64,000 nt of DNA from Amia ocellicauda (Eukaryota > Chordata > Actinopteri > Amiiformes > Amiidae). A program made the position numbers and the translations under genes. The stretch is taken from NCBI RefSeq assembly GCF_036373705.1, contig NC_089863.1, forward strand, positions 26,455,727-26,519,726. Reading direction: 5' to 3'. The notes beneath the pieces are model-generated. The model saw nothing but the letters and a program-made list of their open reading frames with translations. It had not been told where the DNA came from and did not search any database. Of this stretch, positions 1 through 11,262 are shown in pieces (position 1 is the stretch's first letter; the number at the start of each line of letters is the position of its first letter).

Positions 1-134
1 TAAACCAAATTTGCGATACAGGATTCAAGCCAAATTTAAGCAGTCCGTCCACTCTAGTGTCAGCTAAGAGTAGGACAGTTTGCTTTTCCTCAGGGTCTCC
101 ATCTGCCCCGGTCTTTGGTCAGCCAGTAGTGCCT

Positions 135-269
135 TTGGTCACTATTTCGGCAAAACAGGATCGGTTCAGTTTGTCTGGATGAACTGAGAAATGAGAACCT
201 CTTCTGGAAGAGTGTTTTGGGCCAAGACAATCTTTTATTTTTGTAATATATTTTTTTCTATGATGCATA
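135..269 (+). repeat. Left copy of an exact dispersed duplication
   Basis: This segment matches 2579-2684 base for base by eye, apart from a 29-bp stretch present only here. The extra stretch is flanked on both sides by TCTGGA, so the size difference looks like a microhomology-mediated insertion here or deletion in the other copy. It resembles no repeat family I know. Confidence 0.85.
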
Positions 270-2578
270 GTCTCCTTTTTGTTACAGCTGGTAGTAAGTT
301 TACTCTAATGTAGCGGGTGCTACATTTGTTTTGTTTTGTTATCTGCTCTGTACAAAACACACAACGGACTGTTTTTTTACTTATTTTTTTGTTCGGACAT
401 TCTGGAATAAGTGTTAAGATATTCTCCCAAATATTGCACTTTTTAGGGGCCTTCTCATGCGCCTGCCTTGATCCTTCAGTGTCTCTCTCCCTTTTCCAAC
501 TCAGTTTGTAGTCTTAATGAGAGCAGGGAGCGATACCCAATCAAAACTCTGACCGACCCCAAGGGGACATGGCCAAGAAAAAACCTGTACCTTTACTGAT
601 AATCATTTTATGGTCAGAAGCCACTCAAGATCAAGACACGATAAAGTATGTTTTTCTAGAGTGGAGGTTTTGATTCGGTCTAGGCCTCACGGTGATCTTT
701 TAGCCCCTTATTGAAGACACCCGGAGTGAGAAAGGTCTCTAGAGTGATCCTGCTCAGACCACAAAATATCAGGTTCTAGATCAATAAAGCATACAGAGTA
801 ACAGGGATAAAGAAGCCTGTGTCTCATTGATTCTTAAAAATCAAGGGTTAAGTAACGCAAGAGCCATACCCCCAAGACATCTGCCTCTAATTCTTGCCTT
901 TTAATGGAGATGAAAAAACAACAATGGTCGGGGCTACTTTAGACTTCACAATCCATTGATTTCCATTGCAGTGTATTCACTGAATTGACCCTTAATTGCC
1001 TTAGCTGACCCCAGCGAAAAATAAATAAATAAATCACTCTAAAATTAAGGAGAAGTGGGTGGAAAAAAAGTCAAGAAAGATTTGGAAAGGACTGGAATGG
1101 AAACACCAGGGTGGCCTACTCACAAATGCTTTGAGATTTAAGAGTCCCTGGAGGGCTGTTTGATTTAGAAACATCAGCGCTTTGTCTTGGATATTTGAAA
1201 ACAAAATCAAATGAAAATCGGTAACCGTCAGCTGGACGATAAAACATTCTTTATGAGTTCAGCCCACGCCGAATGGCTGGTAAAGGGGGCGGTTATTCTC
1301 ATGGGACAGGCGCTTGCTGGTGTGTTTGTGTTCATTCACATGGGCTGGCCAGGGGTGGGACCTTCCAGCCCCACACATTTGACCATCTGGCCAATGAACA
1401 AACAGTCACGATTTGGTCAACATGTCAGGCACCGCTCGATTGGGAAGAGAATTTGTCGCGTCACACTCGGACAAGTGCTGACATATCCTCGTTGACGGCA
1501 GAATTATGCTCTGCTTGATGTGGGGAATCTGCCTTCAGTGGCTCACGGGTATCCCTCAAGTGTGTAAGGGTCGTTTTCCTGGTCAGATTCCATAATAACT
1601 TTGGGCAATGGACAAAATTCAACATAGTGAAAGCACTGATAAAAGCTGTGTTTACCCGCGATCCCCTAACTTCGAGTAGCACAGCCGCCAACACGATGTC
1701 ACAGCAGCCTATCAAGGTTAAATATACCTTTAGAGAGTCTTCACAAGAGCACAGTGAGCGACAAACAATCCCAACATCACAGAATCATCCCTGACAGGGC
1801 AGAGATTACAGTTTTAGGTGTAATATATGGGGTATATTTTAAACATTTTCAAATCTGTCAACCATATATGTTTTCTAGATGCTGAAAATACATTGTAGGA
1901 ATTAACGTCACTGTATATTTCCAACCTCTATAATAAACACATGGATAATAGACTAAAAATATATGTAATATATTCCATACATTGTAAACTAACCAAAATC
2001 TTGGCAGACATATAGGCATACCAAATCTTATTCCATACTTTCAAAATATATTTTTGTTTCCGTATGGGTAGTCGGTTCAGTTCAGGCTTGGCGAGGTATG
2101 AGGGAACTCGGTGGGGAATGAAATGAGACACTGGGGTACCAAAGGAAGAGGACGGGGGAGCCTGGTTTGAGATGTTGATGTTTGTAGACCCTGCTTTGTG
2201 ACATTTAGGGACCACACACTGTCATGCTCTCTTGTAATGTCCTGTTGTGTTGCACTGTGCCCTTCACCATCATATATACACACCTATATATTAATGGCCT
2301 CATTGCAGTCACTCACTGTCGCCTCACACCGTTACACACGTTAGTGGGTTTGTTTTTGTATGTGTACAGTACTGTGAGCTGAACATATCGATATATAAAT
2401 ATATACATACATGCTGTTTATATTCTTTAATAAATAATTTTATACATGGGCTTGTGTGCGTCTTCCTTTGGGAATCCATTTTGGATATATATATATACAC
2501 ATTTCAGTAGTTCAGGCAACCGCCTGCAGAAGTAGGTGGAAAAAGGAAGTGACGGAAACATTTTGACTTTAATCCAAT

Positions 2579-2684
2579 TTGGTCACTATTTCGGCAAAAC
2601 AGGATCGGTTCAGTTTGTCTGGAAGAGTGTTTTGGGCCAAGACAATCTTTTATTTTTGTAATATATTTTTTTCTATGATGCATA
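2579..2684 (+). repeat. Right copy of an exact dispersed duplication
   Basis: This is the 106-bp direct repeat partner of 135-269 and lacks the internal 29 bp. The lack of substitutions implies a recent duplication or conversion. Confidence 0.85.
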
Positions 2685-4317
2685 AAGTCAGCAGATGTTT
2701 TAAGAAATACAAAAAAAAGGAACAATCAACCCACGTTCCCCCACCTCCGCCACAAAAACCACACAATAAAAAAATAAATAGGCCTAATACACAAGATTTG
2801 ATGTTTCAGCAGGATACACAGTATTTTCTGTAAGAATGAATCTGGCTCAACCACAAGGTTTCAGTAATAACTGCAAGAAGAAGACGAACCACCAACACAA
2901 GATGCTGCAATTCTTTCAAGAAACCATCCATCTAAAAAATGTATCTACAAGGGGGAAAATTCCTGATTTGTGCACCTTAACCATTTGTTTGTCTGTCTGT
3001 CTTTTCATAAAATGATACAAGTACCATACAAACATTTCATAAGTCCCCTAACAGTAGTGATCATGAATGAAAACTGGTTTATAATGTCCTCCTTGACCAC
3101 AACAGTGGTAGGTTTCTACTGGTTCCTTACCTGAAGGCAAGTCTCGGAGGAAGATACACTTTGACGTGTGCGGATGGGAGAGATTTCAGAAGCGGATGAA
3201 ATGCTCACAACTCTGCTTTGCATATTTCCAGCTACTTGAACAAATCACATCCATGCCCATAGTAGGGGGAAACATCATGAGCATGGAAAAAAAGAGACAT
3301 CAGCTTCATTTCCTGTTCAAATGACACAGATCTGGAACCCAATCGTCTTTTTTTATTTGGTTTGGGCGAGAAAATCTCCTGTTTTATTATTCTAAGCTGC
3401 AAGCACTGCGGGTTTCTCGGGCAGTATTAAAAACACTGCAGTTTCATGATCAAGCTGTTCAGTGACCGGTTTTGCTGGAAAAAAAACAACAAAAGTTTGA
3501 CTCTCGCACGGAGTACATTATCACTGTACAGTATTCCAAATGCAAGAACAGAAAGGTTAAACATAAAGCATATACAAAACATCTGTATGCGCTTTTATTC
3601 TATTTATTTTGGCGCAGGAGAACTGAACTTATCCTGGGAGCAAAAAGAGATTGCATTTATTCCGGTTGGCGAGATATTGCTCCATCGGGACTGTCATTCT
3701 TGGGAAAGTTTGGTTTTCTTTTGCCAAAAGAGCTCAAAGCCCTAGTACTGATCATAATAATAATAAAACGGTCATCATAGCAACATATCAAATAATAATA
3801 GAAATAATAACGGATATGCTTGTGCAATATAATTATGTCTGGCTCTTGGCCTCACTGCGTTGTAGGCAGAAGGCAGTACTCAGTAGTATCTAATAGGCAT
3901 AAAGAGAGACATTTGTTGCATGGAGAACGAACTGTTGTCTATTATCTAGCCCAGTTATCTTATTGAGTATATTAAAATTACTGTAAACTGCCACTATACG
4001 CTCTAGAAACTGCTGTACTGTCTAAGACACGATTGAACTTGCTATCTTATATATGTAAAAGTAATCCCAAACCTAAGACAAAGGAGTCTGTCTGTCCAGG
4101 ACCTTGTAAGACATATGTACTAGACACTGCCCTGTAGAACAGCTCTGGGAGGAACTGGATGGGGGCAATAGGGGCAGAGACTGCAGAGACTCAGTGGTAT
4201 CTAGAACCTGTAGTGTGGAGAACAATTTCAACGCAGGGTCTTTTCCCCACGGACATGACATGCATTGCAGCGCTGTGGGCAACAACCTGACACTGCACAC
4301 ACAAAACCAAACCGCTT

Positions 4318-4676
4318 CTCTTTCTCTCCTTCTCTCTCTCTCTCTCGGTTTCTCTTCCTCTTTCTTTCTCCCTCTCTCAGTCCCTTTCCCCATTTCTCTG
4401 TTTCTCCCTCTCTTTTTTCCCTCGCTCTCCCTCCATCCCTCCCTCACTTATTTTTCTCTCTTTCCCCCTCTTTTTTCTTTGCCCATCACTCTCCCTCTCT
4501 CACCCTCCCCCTTTCACTCTCACCCCTTTCTCTTTCCCTCTCTCCCTCCCTCTCTTTTTTCTCTCTCCCTCTCCCTCTGCCTGTTTTCTCTCCCCACCTC
4601 TCTCCCTCTTTCTTCTCTGCCCCTCTCCCTTGTTTTCTCTCTTCCTCTCTCCCTCTCCCTCTTTTTTCTCTCTAAA
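4318..4676. repeat. Homopyrimidine (CTCTCC-type) tract
   Basis: About 360 bp of almost pure C and T on the plus strand, built from CTCTCC and CCCTCTTTTT-like units. Open frames across it are Ser/Leu/Pro low-complexity artefacts. Such tracts can adopt triplex DNA. Confidence 0.9.
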
Positions 4677-6005
4677 AACGATTAACAGTGAGGCGACCCT
4701 CCAAACCCTTTGACCCCCGGGCCTCTGTGCCGCTCAGATATGACACCTCGCCTCCCCCAGCGCCATCCGTCACTCGGCCTGGCTTATTAGCAAACGCAAT
4801 AACCAGCATTGACTTCTCCCGCCACCCATCTGTCTTGTGCCGTCAGCCGCTGGCCGGCTAATCCCTCGGATCCCCGCGGGGGACGTGTGGCCTGCGGAGT
4901 TAACCCCTCGAAGGTCCGGAGACGAGCCCAGGGGGAGAGCGGAGGCAGGGCTGGGCTCCGCAGGGCCGAGGAGCGGGGTTCCAGTGATTTCCAAGGTGAG
5001 CAGTTTACGTGTCTATTGTTTCGGGGTTTTCCGCTTATCTCCTTGGCAAAGGGGCAGGAATGCTTTTAAGAAAGCACGCTCAAACTCCTTCATTTGTGCA
5101 TTCAGATCCCATCACTCCAGTCACTGAGTGTGTCTGCAGTGATCGGGCTCAGGCTTGCACTCACACTACAGGTGACAACATCTGCGTTCCTGAGCAAACC
5201 CTGCGGCCAATTTAAAACTCTGAGCTCATTTGCGCCTCATTTGAACTTCTTGCCAGTGTTTAATACAGACATTATCAGGAGTACAGGTATGTGAGGCTTA
5301 TCAAATTAAACTAGACAACCTGTGCTATAATATTCTGCATAGCTGACCATGATTAGACAAACTATATCACAGCACTAGCGAGTTTTTTACGTTTTTGTCC
5401 TTTTTCCCCAATTAAAGTCTATGGGAAATGTAGAAATACCACTCAAATTGAAACTTGCAGAGGTTGTTTCGCATGAGGGCCATTTCTTCATCATAGGGGC
5501 CACATGCATGTGGGGCCACACAAATGAAAGCATACAAACTACAGAATCAGTTTCACAACACAGTTGCAACACAGCCACATTTTGTTCCAAGAGAAATAAT
5601 AGCGTCATTATGAATCATGACATTTTTGGATGTTATGAATCAAATGTCAGTGTAAACAATGTTCTCTTAAAGTACTAGTCAAAATACAACTTTTAAGACA
5701 AACTGGGTGACAACTGGGTAAAAACTGAAGGAGTTATGATTTATTTAAAATTGACACAAAATGTATTGGGTTTGAGCAATGTTATATTTTTCCCCTACTT
5801 TGCACAGTCAATATCTCCTTTCTGGCTATAATAATGCCAGCGTTATTAATAGATATATCTGAACCTGCTGGCGGGTTGAAAACAATGGGGCTGAGTGTAA
5901 TGGGTTAAGGTGGACCAGTAAAGGCAAGCGGCCACCTTCTCTTCAACCGGCAGCATCACAGCTCTGACAATTCAATGCAACAGCTAAAACACAATCCCTT
6001 TGCTT
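4677..6005. other. Intergenic; GC-rich patch, no gene assigned
   Basis: Bases 4830-4995 are GC-rich and end in a sequence resembling a splice donor (CCAAG then GTGAGC), so an untranslated first exon is conceivable. No downstream exon can be linked to it. The rest is unremarkable AT-rich DNA. Confidence 0.35.
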
Positions 6006-6009
6006 TAGG

Positions 6010-6151
6010 GCAGTGGTTCCCAAACCTGGACCTGGAGTAGCCTATATTTTCCGATTTAGAAAATGATTAGTTCAATTAAGGCTTCAATTAAGTAATTGAG
6101 AGCTCAGCTGGAACAAAGACCAGAAGGGTAGGGGCTTCCTACGGGACTAGG
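6010..6151 (+). mobile_element. Palindromic hAT-like MITE, internally deleted copy
   Basis: It starts CAGTGGTTCCCAAACCTGG and keeps the right arm with TTCAATTAAG, AATTGAGAGCTC and GGTAGGGGC, but most of the left arm is missing. It belongs to the dispersed family described fully at 55285-55556. Confidence 0.7.
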
Positions 6152-6181
6152 GACGCTAAAGGACACCGGATCTTCAGTGTG

Positions 6182-6671
6182 GATTGGTACAGACTAACTC
6201 TGACTCCTCTCCACTCTCCCTCCTCCAGAGCCGCTCCTTCTCATCCCTGAACCCTAAGTGGTGGAACAACCTGCCCACCGAAGTCAAAACAGCAGAGTCC
6301 TTGACCTCATTCCGGCGCTTACTCAAGACGCATCTCTTCCGACAACACTTGTAAAATTAGTCCTCTATCTATTTATTATGCTTCTCTCATTCTTGATTTG
6401 TTTTCCTCCTTGCTCGCTTTCCCGTAGCCCTTGTCTGTGACCCTACATCTTGACAGCACTTTGCTTTCACCGTCCAGGATGTAGGAAGTCACTTACTGTA
6501 CTTGTGTAAATTGTAAAATGTATTATTTTGAATTGCTGTTTTAGCTAAATTGAATTTGTAATGATTGATGCCTTGTACTTCACTGTATTTTTGCACTTTG
6601 TTTGCACTTATGTTGTAAGTCGCCGTGGATAAGTGCGTCTGCCAAGAAATAAAAATAATAATAATAATAAT
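6182..6671 (+). mobile_element. LINE 3' end (L2/Rex-like), 5'-truncated
   Basis: Bases about 6215-6350 encode the C-terminal tail typical of L2/Rex/CR1 reverse-transcriptase proteins, including WWNNLPTEVKTAESL followed by FRRLLKTHLF. The 3' UTR then ends in the widespread fish tail GTAAGTCGCCGTGG...GCGTCTGCC, followed by an (ATA)n tail at about 6650-6671. Everything upstream of the C-terminus is absent, which is the usual result of incomplete reverse transcription. The exact clade (L2 or a related one) is not settled. Confidence 0.75.
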
Positions 6672-7555
6672 ACAGAAAATCAAAAATGCATACATATAAA
6701 AAAAGACAACACCCTAAAATCATGCAGTCAACCACTTCCTTGATGTCACACCTCTGGGCTGAAAGCATGTAAAATATCTGGAAATGAATCTAGGGTTTCC
6801 CCCTTGGCCGGTCACAGCAGGGCAGTACCATGAAATTAGTTCTCCATCGGCCTGTTTCACTACAGCTCTGTCTCCCTGGTTCTGGAGATATCCTGCTCTC
6901 TACACTTTATAAAAGCACAGAAATATCACTTCAAGGAAGAGTGAAAACGCACTTTTATAGACTCGGAGGGGCCGCTCGTTTATTGGGTGTGCGTTACAGA
7001 CAAGTGCTTGCCGAAGTAAATCTCGTATCATAATTCATAATGCCGTCTCCGTTTCCCTTCCCCGCCTCTTTCCCCACAGCTTACGAGAGGCATGACGCTC
7101 AAGTGCCGAACAACTCTGATGAACCCCCCTGTGATGACAGCCCCCTGGTGTCCGATTTAATCCTCTTGAAGGCCCGGTTTACATGTTTTTGATGAGAAGA
7201 GCTTTACAGGGGAAGTGACACCAACTCCATTCCCTTCCTCCAGAGCCCACTCTCACTCCCACACACTCTCAAATTGAACTCTGCTTCCTCTCGTCACGGG
7301 ACAGACATGTGGGCCTGTTATCTTTCGCTCCGGTCTGGTCGGCATAAGAGCGCCTGTAGTTTGTAACTTGTCTAAGACTGTTCTTGCCTCTTGAACACCT
7401 CTTCCGTGCGGCCGCTGGTAATAAATTCCTCTCGGTTGAAGATACATCTCTTTCTTGATTATTTGGACTCTTCAAATAGCAAGGCGGGAAAGCTATTAAG
7501 GCCCTACACGGGGTCGAGAGTACTTTGTTGTTATGCATTTGTTGCCTGTCTCTGC
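6672..7555. other. Intergenic, no gene assigned
   Basis: A possible acceptor followed by about 107 open bases at 7079-7185 was considered and left out because no partner exon was found. Nothing else is recognised. Confidence 0.4.
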
Positions 7556-8090
7556 CCCTCTTTTCCTCCCTCTCTCTCTCTTCCTCCCCCACTCACTCTC
7601 TTTTCCTCCCTCACTCTATCTCTCCCTCTCTCCCCCTCTCTCTTCCTCCCTTTCCCTCCCTCTCTTTCTCCCTCTCACTCTCCACCTCTCTTTTCTTCCC
7701 TCTCTCTCTTCCTCCATCTCTCCCCTCTTTTCCTCCCCCCTTTTCTTCCATCTCTCTCTCTTTTCCTTCTTCACTCTCTCCCCGTTCTCTCTTTTCCTCT
7801 TTTACACCCTCTTTCTCCATCTCACTCCCCCTCTCTCTTTTCCTCCCTCTGTCTTAAACCTCTCTCTATCAGCCTCTTTTCCTTCCCTCTCTCTCCCTCT
7901 CCTCATATCTCTCTTCCTCACTCCCTCTCTCTCTTTTCCTCCCTCACACTCTCTCCCTCTCTTTTTCTCCCTCCCTCTCTCTCCCTCTCTCTTCCTGTCT
8001 CTTCCTCTCTCTTCCTCCCTCACACTCCATCTCTCTCTCCTGTACTTCCCATATCCTCTCTCCATTTCCTTCTCCTTCTCTTCCACCCAC
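7556..8090. repeat. Homopyrimidine (TCCCTCTCTC-type) tract
   Basis: About 530 bp of nearly pure pyrimidine with irregular TCCCTCTCTC and CTCTTTTCCTCC units. The 315-codon open frame across it (7391-8338) is low-complexity Ser/Leu/Pro and is not a gene. It is the second such tract within 3.3 kb. Confidence 0.9.
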
Positions 8091-8680
8091 ACACTTCAGC
8101 GCTGACTTCACCGCTCACTGACTTCCTGATGAGTGAGCTCAGCAGATCATCTACCATGGTCCGGCTCCGGAGGGAAAAGGCAAGAGCCGCGACTGTCGCA
8201 GTAACCCGCATAACCTGTCTGACAACCCATACTCATCCCTCCATCCGTCGCTGGAACAGCAAAATCTGTCCCTTGGCATCTCGACATTCTGTTGAGCATG
8301 TTCCCATCAACCAGTGGAACCAGGCCTGTGTGTCCTAAATGCCCACAGCACAGCAGGAGCACAGAGACGAGTGTTGGTAGAGCATGAAGGTGTGTAAAAC
8401 AATTGGGCATTTAGAAAAAGAAAAACAACGCAAGTGCCTCTGAAACGATCCACTAACCTTTATATAAAAGATGCACGGGCATAGATTTTCCATCAGTGCT
8501 TTCTAGAACACAATGGATGCGCCGGGGGCCGAGGCGCAGTGGGAAATCAGGCCTGGACATGTGAGTATGAAAGATGCTAGGTGTGAGAAGCTGGGCCGCC
8601 AATAATTACGGACATATGGATTCCCCATTCCGGCGGGTAATGAGGTGTGGATGAAGGAGAGGGTCTGGAGAAAGCGTTAC

Positions 8681-8690
8681 CTGTCAATCA
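8681..8690 (-). promoter_or_regulatory. Candidate MEIS/PBX composite site
   Basis: The plus strand reads CTGTCAATCA, the exact reverse complement of the canonical TGATTGACAG Pbx-Meis/Prep decamer. It lies about 85 bp right of an AATAATTACGG homeodomain-type core (8600-8610) in a gene-free stretch some 5.5 kb left of the first CART gene. Enhancer function is inference; a decamer can occur by chance. Confidence 0.35.
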
Positions 8691-8699
8691 ACAGAGAAT

Positions 8700-10940
8700 G
8701 CCTAAACAGGGCGCTCAAAAGCCGTAGCACCAAAACTCAGCTGGTGTATTATACAATAGTATAAACTTCTGGTCCCATTTTTATTATATTATTTATATAT
8801 TATTATATTCTGAACCCGCCCTTATCTGTCTGCTTTGCCGCCCACAGGACTTCCTGAGTCGACTATCTGGTGCTTGTTGATGACATCACTATTACGCTCA
8901 TGTGAAAGTGATGTCGATAATGATCTCCTACAGAGGTTCTCAGTTTTCGTATGGTTATATGTCCAGTCGAATATGTGAAATATAGCTGTATTTTATTTTA
9001 TTTTAAATGTCCACCTGGGACGTTTTGTACGCTGGGAACTACCGACATCAGTTCAAGAATAGCTAACGGAGGAAGACACTGCGGTCAAGATTTCACTGTC
9101 AACATAAAATATGTCTGCCTAACCAAGTCAGATTTAGTTTAGACAGTTTCCTTTTCAGATATCTAGCTCTCCGCCACCCTGCCGCCCCAAGACCAGCAGC
9201 TTGACACAACACTGTTCATTTCTTTCGGAATCCAGAAAAACAGCAAAACGCATCTTCTCTCTCCATTTGTTAGTGTGGCGATGTCTAAAAATGCTCTTTA
9301 ACATCCGACGACACTCCTGCTGTTTGAAAAACATCCACAAAAACATCATGCCGGGTGTAAGTTTAATATACACAAGGTTAGTGCCTTGGATGAGGAAAGG
9401 AGTGAGAAATGACCTGACATGTTTAAAGAGCCATCCTTTTCAGAAGCAGAGTAATTTAGTCTCTGCCTAAAGGGACCGAGCCATTATTATTTCAATCCAA
9501 GGCAACATGCAGAATACTGTTCATGGCTAACGAGCTCAACTGCTCACACAGGCACACAGGGTGCCAGTCTTTTCCAATACCCCTCTTGAGCCACCCAACA
9601 ATCACCTAGAACAGTGGTGTAGTTGAGGGCATACGGAGGTACGTGGCCACCTAATTTGAATGGGACTTTGCATTTGCCCACATAATAGGAAGGTGATTTT
9701 GTTTATGCCCACCTAATTTAGGGAGATTTTGTGTATACACGTAGATATGTAAATACACATAATACAAATATGTGAAAATACAAATACAATTTTTATACTT
9801 TTCAAATGCATATAAAACTGCAGGCAATCCCAGAAAGCTCCCCCCTCGTTGATACCTTTGTGCACCAATTAATGTAAATATTCAATCAGGTCGAAATCGG
9901 CGTGTTATTTCCTAGACTTGCTTCCGCCAGAGGAAAACGTTACGAGCGCAATTTGATTTTTCAAATTTTGCTTATGCAACCTGTGCTAAATACGATGCGA
10001 GAAGGGACCGTTGCTCTAGTAATTTGAAATGCGAGAAATGTATTAAGCTAAGTGGAGGATTAATCCTAAAATTGAGAAGCTAGATTTTAAATATGCAGGG
10101 GGGGACAATATACTGCTGAAAAGTGCCAAACGGAAATTGACAGGGGGCTTCAGTCTGGCATCAGAAGGCTGCTAACCACCAACATGTTTTGACAACACAG
10201 TACAAGAGGCCTGGGGGAAGAGTGCATTGAATGTCTGTGCGTCACTTGTTTTTATGGCATCGACCGGCGATGAGGGGTTCTTAAAAAATGCATGAGATGA
10301 GGAGTGAACCGAAGAGAAGTAGAAACAAACAAACAGAAACCACAAAACACCAAGGGAATCTGAACAAATTAAGCCAGCTTCTTCCTCATCCACTTCTCTC
10401 AGCCCCACTCAATCAGTGTGCAAATTACCAACCACCGCTACAGGCTTATCTTCACAGAGACTCGGCCCCAGTGGGACTCGATGGGACGGAAAGAGTGCCT
10501 CCTTCTGCTCTGGAGGCCGAGTGATTGAGTGTAAGCAGCCCGATCTATGAGCTGTCAGGGCTCATTGTGGACTGCTGACTTCTCACAGATAAACATTGTA
10601 ATACAGAGGATGGTGCCATGGATGGTAACTGTTGTTTCCTCAAGTTGTTTTCGTGCACTGTTGGACTTTTTACTCATCACCAATGTCCAATGAACAGGGT
10701 GTTGAACTGAAGACCTTTACCCTGTTAAATGCAATGCTGTCAAGAGGTCAGCAAATGCCGAGTCCCTTCAACACCGGCCACGTGGCGATACGGAGTCTCT
10801 CTTCGCCTGTGAATAAGCTGATGAAGCTCATGACTAACCCCTTGACAGCTCTGCTATATTAATGCGACGACTATAAACTGGACCATTAGACATTGAGGGC
10901 ACTTGTACAGAAAGGGTTAAAGGTAGAGAGACACTGAGAA
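8700..10940. other. Intergenic, no gene recognised
   Basis: I see no exon set, RNA gene or complete mobile element. A sequence at 9605-9740 contains repeated GCCCACCTAATTT-like motifs and may be a decayed repeat, but I cannot name it. Confidence 0.4.
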
Positions 10941-10944
10941 GAGT

Positions 10945-10958
10945 CTGCCCCCTGCTGG
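10945..10958 (-). promoter_or_regulatory. Candidate CTCF motif
   Basis: The minus strand reads CCAGCAGGGGGCAG, which fits the CTCF core CCASYAGRKGGCRS at every position. It lies 305 bp left of the Tc1 element. Occupancy is unknown. Confidence 0.45.
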
Positions 10959-11262
10959 CCACAGGATGGTGTTGGTGTTCGTAAAAACCCCTGAGAGACC
11001 ACAATCCAATCACAAATCTGTGCCAGGACTTGTTGCTGTCCATCAACGCTCCCCAAGCAACTGGACAAGATCTTGCACAGTTTTGTAATGACGAATGGTC
11101 ACATATTGCAAAATCTATGTGTGCAAAGTTGGGAGAGACCAATCTCGGTGGACTCACAGCTGTAATTGCTGCCAAAGATGCTTCCACTAAGTATGAACAC
11201 AGCGGGGTGGAGACTAATCCAATTGTGATATTTCAGTTTTGAATTCTTAATATATATATATA

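Larger units (their letters stand above)
1..4072. other. Intergenic, no gene recognised
   Basis: I see no exon set, RNA gene or transposase here. The stretch is AT-rich with short open frames that lack coding character. Isolated AATAAA signals (for example near 785 and 2432) could mark 3' ends of a gene lying to the left, but nothing ties them to one. The only clear structure is the duplicated segment listed separately. Confidence 0.5.

Noticed and set aside
4194-4685. 163-codon frame on the plus strand
   Set aside because: Most of it is the CTCTCC tract; no conserved domain and no splice partners.
4830-4995. GC-rich stretch ending in a donor-like CCAAGGTGAGC
   Set aside because: No acceptor, downstream exon or conserved peptide could be linked to it.
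7079-7185. Possible terminal exon after a good acceptor (CCCCACAG), with NNSDEPPCDDSPLVSDLI
   Set aside because: The peptide looks plausible, but I found no upstream exon in phase and recognise no family. It may be chance.
7391-8338. 315-codon open frame on the plus strand
   Set aside because: It lies across a homopyrimidine tract; the product is Ser/Leu/Pro low complexity and other frames over the tract are equally open.
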